Assembly: GCA_022592435.1 (NCBI GenBank)
Contig: JABYQS010000595.1
Span: forward strand, 1-17,523
Origin: Cerioporus squamosus
Lineage: Eukaryota > Basidiomycota > Agaricomycetes > Polyporales > Polyporaceae
Direction: 5' to 3'
DNA length: 17,523 nt
The notes beneath the pieces were generated by a model that did no database searches, had not been told where the DNA came from, and was given only the letters and a program-made list of their open reading frames with translations. Below, piece after piece: positions 9,055-15,837 of this stretch (its first letter is position 1; each line of letters opens with the position of its first letter). The translations under genes were made by a program, and so were the position numbers.

Positions 9055-9508
9055 GCCCCTGCTAGGGAATGACATGGGTAACCCATGGGTACCAACAGCT
9101 GTACCCATACCCATACCCACCAAAACCCATGGGTAAATGGGTATGGGTACAGTGGGTATGGGTATAGCAGCAAATGGGTATGGGTACATGTGGGTATGGG
9201 GATTCAAGTGTGGGTTGAGTAGATATTGTCAAGAATATAGTGGTTCATTGATGTTTCTACCAATCAATCACTATTATGGACCATTTACAAGCCTGTAGCA
9301 GGTGATGGTGTCCATTGATTGAGTCTACAATGCCCTTACAGCCAATATGAGTGCTCACGTACTCATGGGTATGGGTATGGGTAGCATGTGGGTATGGGTA
9401 TGGGTTTTGCATGGGTAGGCCAATGGCTACCCATACCCATACCCACGTGGGTAATATAGGTGTACCCACCATGGGTTACCCATACCCATGTCATTCCCTA
9501 GCCCCTGC
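9055..9508. repeat. 8-bp target-site duplication GCCCCTGC at a splice acceptor
   Basis: The copies are 9055-9062 and 9501-9508. Read on the minus strand each is GCAG|GGGC, which is the intron 1 acceptor plus the first exon bases of the kinase-like pseudogene. The insertion therefore duplicated the acceptor, one copy on each side of the element. Confidence 0.92.
9063..9500. mobile_element. Non-autonomous hAT-type MITE, 438 bp
   Basis: The ends are perfect 18-bp inverted repeats, TAGGGAATGACATGGGTA (9063-9080) and its complement (9483-9500). The similarity runs on past a 6-bp indel into ACCCATGG. The element is flanked by an exact 8-bp duplication, GCCCCTGC (9055-9062 and 9501-9508). An 8-bp duplication with a TAGGGxATG-like terminus is typical of hAT transposons. 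The subterminal parts are packed with CCCATA / TATGGG hexamers on both sides, as expected for transposase-binding repeats. The unique centre (about 9205-9355) encodes nothing recognisable, so movement would need a transposase from elsewhere. The perfect ends and duplication suggest recent insertion. Confidence 0.92.
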
Positions 9509-10217
9509 AAGGTGAATGGATGTTAGTTCGTACGCACGCTTCATCGCAGGGGTACGAACCTAAAGTATACTGGCTGTTGACGAAGGGGGACGCGAAGACA
9601 GTGGCCACAGTCCTCCAACATCATGATGCCGGTCTGCCCTTCGTAGGTCTCACCCATGAAGAACCCGTAGTAGATGGGGACGGCCTTGCCCCACAGAGGT
9701 TGGAGTTTTCCCTTGTACAGTTTGGCCTCCTCCTTGAGATCCTTGAAGTGTCGTCTGCCGAACGCTACCTTGAAGATGAAGTCTCCAGGTATGCCGCTCG
9801 ACTCCACAACCATGGTGGCGCGATAAACCCGTTTCATGCCCTTAGCGCGATTGGAGAGACATTCAATAATTTTGGTTACGGTGTAGGTTTCCGTCAGACC
9901 GTCATCAGTCATAGCACGAAGGGTGTAGAACGATGTTTCCGCCTGGCGAGCGGGCGGGAGGACCACTGAAGACGGGAACTGAAGCTGGAGCGACATATGG
10001 CTGATAGCGGCCTGTTTCGATACGGTGACAGTACTGTGCGGTAAGTGGAGAGGGACGGAGACCAAACGGAGACAGCACACTGCAAGGGTGCGACCAAGTT
10101 GAATGCTTGAGTTCTACCAGCGTATTCATGAGTCACGTTCAGTACTTACACTCAGCCACATCACTTGACGGACCGATTGAGGAGGAGGAAGGTATCTTCA
10201 GGCGTCTGTCAACGCTA

Positions 10218-10582
10218 CAGTGACAGCAAAAATTGATGCAACCCCCATATATGGAAGGTTGTTCACACCGCTCAAAGTCACGGCAGCCTTCAAGCCGTTT
10301 GCTCTTCTTTCGAGCCTCGCAGGCCTCATATGTGCAGGAAATCAAGTTTTTCTGAAGAGAGGGCATAAACTACGAGTGAGAGGGTGCAATTGAGCAACGT
10401 AGAGAACAAGCGCCACCGCCGCGTCTGTGGGATGTGCGAATCACCTTCTGTATTTGGGCAACAAGACGCCCACTTTTGAGTGATGTGAACCTCCTTCCGA
10501 ATTTGGGCAGCAAGACGCCCACTTTTGAGTGATGTGAACCTCCTTCCGAATTTGGGGGTTGCATCAATTTTTGCCGTCACTG
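10218..10582. mobile_element. Non-autonomous Tc1/mariner-type MITE, 365 bp
   Basis: It is flanked by TA dinucleotides (10216-10217 and 10583-10584). Its termini are inverted repeats CAGTGACAGCAAAAATTG (left) and CAGTGACGGCAAAAATTG (right). With one mismatch the match covers the first 30 bp, then continues imperfectly to about 63 bp (GGAAGG, GTTCACA, CTCAAA). A TA duplication with CAGT ends is the Tc1/mariner signature. No transposase fragment is visible inside. It lies about 220 bp upstream of the start of the minus-strand kinase-like pseudogene, where a promoter would be expected. Confidence 0.9.
10450..10556. repeat. 49-bp tandem repeat inside the Tc1/mariner-type MITE
   Basis: Two nearly identical 49-bp units, each running from TTTGGGCARCAAGACGCC through GTGATGTGAACCTCCTTC, are followed by a partial third beginning AATTTGGG. 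The unit includes the inner part of the right inverted repeat, so the repeat enlarged one end of the element. Confidence 0.85.
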
Positions 10583-10619
10583 TACGTGAGCCAGCCCACC
10601 TCGACCTCACGGGTAAGTA

Positions 10620-10665
10620 GGCTAGTTAGCCTCCCGTACCCATCAATACCGGAGGCTAACTAGCC
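10620..10665. repeat. Perfect 15-bp inverted repeat with 16-nt loop
   Basis: GGCTAGTTAGCCTCC (10620-10634) and GGAGGCTAACTAGCC (10651-10665) are exact reverse complements. Each arm also contains a small GGCTA/TAGCC palindrome. It could form a stable hairpin or cruciform. It lies between the MITE and the tandem module array and has no evident gene to serve. It may be the remnant of another inverted-repeat element. Confidence 0.8.
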
Positions 10666-10806
10666 CCAACCAGCGCTGATGCGCGTGTAATCCAATAAAT
10701 CCCGAGAAACCGCCCTCAGCTACCACCAGGTAGCCCCGGAGTCCATCAGTCCGCCATCAGGCATGGCGCGCGCGCCCATGGTGGCCTGCCGAAGCCTGCC
10801 GGAAGG

Positions 10807-10912
10807 GCGCTGAGTGCCCGACGTCGTTGCCGCAGTCGAGCTCGCTGTCGGACACAGCGAGCTCGAGAACTCGGTCAGTTCTTGCCTGTTTTGGCTCGTT
10901 CTTTTTGCTAAC
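10807..10912 (+). repeat. Tandem 106-bp module, copy A (exon-plus-intron-like)
   Basis: This is the most diverged of three copies that align without gaps. The shared frame reads VVAAVELAVGHSELENS, but a TGA lies seven codons upstream of it. A GTCAGT donor-like site, a pyrimidine-rich stretch and GCTAAC branch-like sequence follow. It contains the perfect hairpin GAGCTCGCTGT / ACAGCGAGCTC with a 5-nt loop. Confidence 0.75.
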
Positions 10913-11135
10913 CGGGTCTAATGCCCAGCGCGAATCCAATGGCGTTGAGATCTCGGTCCCCAGACGTCTGGAAAGACGGTGATTGAGGGCGGAGGGCGGC
11001 GGGGGGGCGCGGCGTACGCGCCCAGGCACCGCTGGCATGGCGTCATCAGACACGCGACTCCGGCTCCCCAGCTCTTCCGTTCCGAGGTCCCGGAGGCTCC
11101 AGGGCCTCCGCACTTGCCGCCGGCAACTGCGAGAG

Positions 11136-11241
11136 GCGCCGAGTGCCCGACGTCGTGCGCAGAGCCGTGCTCGCTGTCGCCAACAGCGAGCTCGCGTTCT
11201 CGGTGAGTTCCCCGCCGTTTTTGCTCGTTCTTTTTGCTAAC
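11136..11241 (+). repeat. Tandem 106-bp module, copy B (exon-plus-intron-like)
   Basis: It begins 329 bp after copy A. The shared frame reads RRVPDVVRRAVLAVANSE, followed by LAFS, then a GTGAGT donor and GCTAAC branch-like sequence, with a possible acceptor CGAAG about 44 nt after the donor. Upstream, ACGCGCCCAGGCAC is shared with copy C at the same spacing, so the duplication unit is larger than the core. Confidence 0.78.
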
Positions 11242-11456
11242 CGAAGCTGCGCAACCCTATCGGAAGGTAGGCAAAGCATCCAGGACAGCTGGAACGCCAG
11301 GGTCCAGGTCGGGAGGGTGGCAGGCGGATGGGGATTACGCGCCCAGGCACGGAGAGCCTCGCACACGCGACTCCGGTTCTCAGGAGTCAGAGTATCCTGA
11401 ACCGAGGGCCTGGACGTTCCAGAGCCCTCGTCCCTTCCCGCCAGCATCTAGGAGAA

Positions 11457-11569
11457 GCGCCGGCTGCTCGACATCGTGCGAAGGTCTGTGCTCGCTGTCG
11501 GCAACAGCGAGCTCGAATTCTCGGTGAGTTCCAGGCCATTTCGGCTCGTTGTTCTTGCTAACTACTCAG
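11457..11569 (+). repeat. Tandem module, copy C, with a complete intron-like sequence
   Basis: It begins 321 bp after copy B. Preceded by an acceptor-like CATCTAG, the segment 11452-11523 is exactly 24 codons and reads EKRRLLDIVRRSVLAVGN, then SELEFS. A textbook 46-nt fungal intron follows (11524-11569: GTGAGT, GCTAAC, CTCAG). It looks like one internal exon of a gene whose remainder is not in the window. No family is recognised. Confidence 0.75.
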
Positions 11570-11862
11570 TATACTTCATCCTAGCGCAATGGAGCCTATG
11601 GTGCGGTGGTTTAGGTAGCAGGCGTCCTGGAAATGCAAGAGCGGGAGGTCGGTGGCTGAGGCCAGTCAACTGGCGGCAACCTGTAACACTGCCTCCTTAC
11701 TCGTGTTTACTTATTGTCTAAAGCAAGTCTCTTATGTACTCATAAACTTACTTATGCGCACTTACTAGCTACTAGTGAGCGGTGGCGAGTGATAGTCGAT
11801 TGAAGTAGTCGCAATACATTGACATATAATTATTGTAAAGAATGACAAGTCATGCAAAAGAT
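11570..11862. other. Intergenic region, 3' flank of the HMG-box-like gene
   Basis: This separates the tandem module array from the end of the minus-strand HMG-box-like gene. It holds AT-richer sequence with several CTTAC / ACTTA repeats near 11695-11765 and nothing recognisable as a gene. If the minus-strand genes belong to a transposon, one end might lie here, but no matching terminal repeat can be seen because the other end is outside the window. Confidence 0.5.
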
Positions 11863-13989
11863 CTACCAGGGAGGGACGTTCTGGGTACCAGACGACGTCG
11901 GCATCGAAGTACTCAGGAATGGGGGAGCGTAGTTCGCAGATGTGGTGCCCATCAATGGTGACGCATTGTGAGAGAACTCGTATTGTGAGTAATCGAGGCC
12001 GGGCAGCTTGCCGAGGGATGGGGACATGATGCCGGGTGGCACAAGGTGACTGTCGATACCGATAGCATCATTCCCCAACATGCCGAGGAAGGTGCCCTCC
12101 CCATGCGCCTGGGACCCAAAATCGAAGCTGGCGGACGCCGCGAGGGCGGCATAATCAACGCCCATAGTGTCGCGATCGCAGAGAAGGCCAGGAACTTGGA
12201 AGGGAGCGTCGCAATTGAGAGGGTCGAAGCTGGGACTGTTGTGCGGAGGGTCGGCGAGAGGCAGAGAGCACGACAGGACTGACGGAGTCTGGGATGTCAG
12301 CGCGGGGCTCGTATTGGGCTGTATCGGGGACTGCGGTACACGGGGCGTAGAGGGCGTGGGCAGTGCATGGCTAGCAGAGGAGCGCAGAGAGGGCGCGGGG
12401 CTCGGCGATGATGTCGGGTGTGTGGGTCCAGAAGCGGTGGCCACTGTCGCCGCTGAGCTTGGGTCGTCATTTGCGCAGTCTTCTGCCGCCGCCGCTCTCT
12501 TCTTCTTGGACTGGTGGGTGCCTTGAAAGTCCGAGCAACGTTTCCGGGGACCAGAGGTTGCGATGCGGACAACGTCGCCGCTCTCCCTGGTGATGGCATG
12601 GACGGGGACACCAGGGGCTGCTCCGGGCTCCTGGTCCGAAGCGTCCTCCCCGCCGCCCATTGCAGCGGCGCGCTGCGTCTTCCATGCCTTCACCTCCGCC
12701 GCAGAAAGCTTGCGGAACCTACAGCTTCCGCTACTCCAGGCCGCTTCTAGAACCTCTAGCTCCGTGATCGAGCGGATGCTGCTCGGGGCGACCAGGTTCT
12801 TGAGGGGCCAGTTGACGATCACAATACCCCATTTGTCCATTATCTTGTCGTCGAATCCGGAATAGAACATCTTGTGGGCTTTGTAACCAGTTATCTCACC
12901 TGTTAACATGTCAACTTCCATCAGAAAAGCTATAACTAGTGATCAATCAAATAGGACTTACGAAGCTGCTTGAGAATTATTTGCGCCACCTTGGCCTGAT
13001 GGTCCTGGAGATACTCGTTGCGCCGCTTCAAGACACCTGCAGCGGACAGCCATTAGTAAATTCGCAGAATGTTCAATACAACTGGTCACCTACCGTGTAC
13101 TCCACTGAGATGATAGGACTCTAGACGCATCGCGGTCTCGTCGAGACTGGAGTTGTAGGCAAGATTGAAGAAGCCATTGATGGCATCTGATGTCGCGAAC
13201 GTTGTGGGTTCTTGCAGATGATCTTGCTCCGTGCGAACGGTGACTAGAGCGGCAGCGGTCCCTGTGCGCGCATACAGACGCCGGAGCTGGAAGGTCCTGT
13301 TAGCCATGTTGAGTTAATACCATGGCAGCGGTAACGTACGTCTTCTTGGACACCCTCGATTGTGGTCTGGGTATCATGGAATGCAGCGATAACAGAATTG
13401 TGCTTAGTCTTCGGCTGTATTTCTTTGAACTCCTCCAACTCCGCCAAAGGACCTGCGGCCACTGCCGCTTTCTCCTCCTCCGTCATGCTTGCCCACTCTG
13501 CGGTAATCTCGCGTCCCATTGGCGAAGTGGATGTATGCTTCTTCGCTCCCAAAGGGAGTGCTAATGGGAATGGATTAGCTTCGTTACATGTTATGTGAAC
13601 GACCTCCGCGCACCGTCGTTCAGCTCCTTCAATTTCGCCCGGAGATATGCGTTATACGCGTTTGGCTTGCGGCCCTTGCTGACACGGGCAGTCTGGAGGA
13701 TCTCGCGCTCGTAGAATACTTGCGAACGTTTCCCGTACTTCTGGACCATCGCCTTCGCTTGCTCGGAGATCATGTCGCGCACCGCTTGGACATCCTCAGT
13801 GTACTCCCTATGGTTAGCCTTACGTACATGAGCTTCGCGTGCCAGATCCTCCGGGGTCTTGTCCGCTTTACGGCCACCTCTCCGTGATGTTGAGGCTTCA
13901 TTTGGAAGGGCTGTTGCGATGGCGTCTCGATTTGCAGCGGCCGAGCGGCGAGCGGCGAGCTTCCCTACAGCTCCAGAGTCTGGAGCCAT
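11863..13989 (-). CDS. HMG-box-like DNA-binding nuclear protein, 5 exons
   Basis: Exons 13614-13989, 13340-13560, 13094-13286, 12962-13036 and 11863-12899 give 633 aa. Seen: a basic N-terminus; at about residues 105-165 an HMG-box-like pattern, RKPNAYNAYLRAKLKEL followed by GREITAEWASMTEEEKAA, split by intron 1; a middle part with a conserved-looking ITGYKAHKMFYSGFDDKI and GIVIVNWPLKNL block known to me from basidiomycete hypothetical proteins; a likely nuclear signal (PRKRC and KKKR); and a long Ser/Pro/Thr-rich tail to the C-terminus. A role in binding DNA or chromatin is inferred. Intron 4 is tentative: the acceptor after 12900 gives 62 nt, while one after 12930 gives only 32 nt in the same frame. 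The gene follows the viroplasmin-like gene by 179 bp on the same strand. The HMG assignment rests on pattern, not on a search. Confidence 0.75.
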
Positions 13990-14103
13990 AGGGTACAGTG
14001 TTGGGGGGAATACCGAGAGTCTAGCGAGGGATTCCGGAAACTGGGGGCTGGTATGGAGGAAAATAACCTACTGTCAACAAACAGGGGACGCGTTGTGAGG
14101 GTC

Positions 14104-14111
14104 TCACGTGA
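14104..14111. promoter_or_regulatory. Candidate E-box palindrome TCACGTGA
   Basis: A palindromic CACGTG core lies 115 bp upstream of the HMG-box-like gene's start codon and just past the stop of the upstream gene, in a 179-bp intergenic gap. Fungal bHLH factors bind such sites. A single 8-mer can occur by chance, so this is weak. Confidence 0.3.
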
Positions 14112-14168
14112 CGGGGTGCAGAGGATCAAGTCAATACTTATAAGTTGTACAGCAATACAAGACTAGCG

Positions 14169-15424
14169 TTACATAATTAAAGTCTCAGACCATTGAGAGT
14201 GAGCGGGCTCAATAGAATGGAGATACCACATGTACTTGGCTTCAAGAGCCGGCAACCCTTCCTCACACATCTCGCGCACAAAGTCGCCCATTGATGTCGC
14301 GCGCTGGGTCGCGCGAGCCACGATCAACTTTGACTGGACGTCATAACCGAGGGCCTGCAGGAAGATGTCGAGCGCGGGACCGCACGATGGAGTCTGCGTG
14401 CGATCGGCTACGGGGACGGTGTGGGTAGCCTTGATACCACGCAGTGTGCGCACATGTTGATAGATGTGGCCGGGCCCGATGTCGACAACCTGGCGCGGAA
14501 AGTCGAAGACATACTCATTGAAGGTCGGATCTTGGAACAGCGCTGGTCCGCGGTATGCAGGAGGGGAGGGAATGGGGGCAGCGGACGTTGGGAACTCGCA
14601 GTCTTGCTCTGCCAGTGACCAGCGCACAGACCCAGCCGGCAACTTTGCAGGCGGCGTGGGCGAAGACATGACAGCCTGGGGCCGCACGCTCTCGGCCTGC
14701 GCACGGGAGCGCCTCGGGGTTTCAGAGGGCGATCCCACGTTCACTAGATCTGCATGAGATACAGTTCAATAGCTTGCAGTGAGTTACGTACCTTCAGATA
14801 GCGCGTTCAAGATGTCCTGCCAATCTTTGTTCTGCGGCTTCTCCGACTCACCCTTCGTGAGCATGTACGTGATTGCCCGCCCAAATGAAGGGACTTTTCG
14901 CCAGATCGGCCTGTCCACAACGTTGACAGCTTCGATCGCTTCATTGCTATACATATACGGGGGACGAGTACAGTTAGAAAGAGGCCAATTTCGCGACACG
15001 GAGTCGCGGAGTTGGGAGAATGAAAGAACTTACTACTCTGTGAAGATCGCACACTTGCGACCGTGCACAACACAGTAGAAGCCGTCGTATTGGTTGAGGA
15101 TCGTCGTTGATCCAGGAAGCTCGAGCGCGAACCGCACTTGCTTCTCGAGGTCCTTCTCCGCGAGGATCAGTCGGATGGCTGGCTCGAATGACAGAACCTC
15201 GTCCGCTTCTTCTTCCGTCTGCACATGAACGACGATCGGAAATTTGGGACCCCATCGCCCACCGGTGACGAAGAATCTGGGGTGCATCGGGCAATGAAGC
15301 GAGAGAAGAGAAGAGTATGTACTAGCGGGACTTACGACTTCTGCGACTTCACGCATTTCCCACCCTTATCTCCTAATATCACATCCCATCCTCTGAACTT
15401 CTCGTCGCTGGTACCGTGTGTCAT
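14169..15424 (-). CDS. Viroplasmin-like / RNase H1 N-terminal domain protein, 4 exons
   Basis: Exons 15336-15424, 15034-15276, 14792-14946 and 14169-14749 splice in phase to 355 aa, starting at MTHGTSDEKF. Residues about 95-142 (GFYCVVHGRKCAIFTEYNEA, then a WRKVPSFGRAITYML end) fit the small domain found at the N-terminus of RNase H1 and in caulimovirus viroplasmin, which binds RNA/DNA hybrids or double-stranded RNA. In RNase H1 a catalytic domain follows; none is visible here, so this is a stand-alone binding-domain protein, a common type in basidiomycetes. Residues 31-58 (FFVTGGRWGPKF, then QTEEEADEVL) may be a second degenerate copy. The middle is Pro/Ser-rich, and the end is DFVREMCEEGLPALEAKYMW, of unknown role. 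It lies 413 bp downstream of the KDZ transposase on the same strand. A direct enzymatic role is unlikely. Confidence 0.78.
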
Positions 15425-15837
15425 GGTTTGGAGGTGACAAATATGAGATGCGAAGTTGCCAAAGGCAGGGTGAGAGCAGTGGCAGACCAAGAGTAAGACG
15501 CGAACCTGAGCGCGAGAGTAAGACGCATGCCAGACGCTCGTAAGACGATCATGCGCGTCCTACTTGCCTCTGCTGCTGCACGCTCCTGATATTCCACACG
15601 CACTCCCATCGAGGACATTAATTTTCAGGGCAGCGTGTATTGTATCGCCATGCCATCGTAGCCAGATCACGATAGTCGTGAGCATTAATGTATGAGCATA
15701 CTCGTGTAGTCCAGAGAACAATGGGAAAGCTGCATTCGGTAGGTACAGTACATTAAGTACGATCATGTCAGTAGCTATGTCAAGTTCAGCGCAAACTGTA
15801 CCATGGCTGTTGTCTCCTCCATCTCTCGATCGTCAAG
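15425..15837. other. Intergenic region between KDZ transposase and viroplasmin-like gene, with GTAAGACG repeats
   Basis: It holds three direct copies of GTAAGACG (15493-15500, 15518-15525, 15540-15547) spaced 25 and 22 bp, about 70-120 bp upstream of the viroplasmin-like start. They may be regulatory or transposase-binding iterons. No gene is recognisable. Short AGTAC motifs recur near 15742-15762. Confidence 0.5.

Larger units (their letters stand above)
8544..9996 (-). pseudogene. Kinase-like paralogue, broken by a nonsense codon and a hAT-type MITE
   Basis: The ancestral exons are 9560-9996, 9058-8793 and 8740-8544, together 900 nt (299 codons plus TAG), with both introns at the positions and phases of the two plus-strand paralogues. 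Seen: K76 in FIFKVAFG, DIHRAGVKLHDF with D165, N170, and D189 in IIDLC. The HRD His is Leu (L163) and the DFG Gly is Cys (C191). Codon 221 (8833-8835) is TAA where paralogues have Glu (CAEL, CGEL); beyond it the frame stays open to the natural stop at 8544-8546. A 438-bp element (9063-9500) sits at the acceptor of intron 1. A truncated 220-aa product would need splicing to the far acceptor. The start ATG 9996 shares its context with the gene at 6944; the longer ATG 10080 is less likely. Confidence 0.85.

Noticed and set aside
9063..9500. GGGTAT arrays as an internal telomere-like tract
   Set aside because: The hexamers lie inside perfect terminal inverted repeats with an 8-bp target duplication, so they are subterminal transposon repeats.
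9061..9501. Alternative element ends with a 6-bp duplication CCCCTG
   Set aside because: Moving the ends by two bases gives an exact 8-bp duplication and a TAGGG terminus, which fits hAT elements better.
9520..9969. 149-aa plus-strand frame opposite the third kinase-like gene
   Set aside because: It is antisense to exon 1, which carries the conserved kinase-like residues and shared intron position.
10139..10610. Minus-strand frames of 65-94 aa over the Tc1/mariner-type MITE
   Set aside because: They include the inverted repeats and the 49-bp units and resemble no transposase.
10979..11721. Several plus-strand open frames of 75-97 aa in the tandem array
   Set aside because: They are compositional, GC-rich open frames repeated because the DNA is repeated. 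Only the short exon-like frame is conserved among copies.
12046..12865. Plus-strand frames across the HMG-box-like gene
   Set aside because: They are antisense to the Ser/Pro-rich last exon and show no domain.
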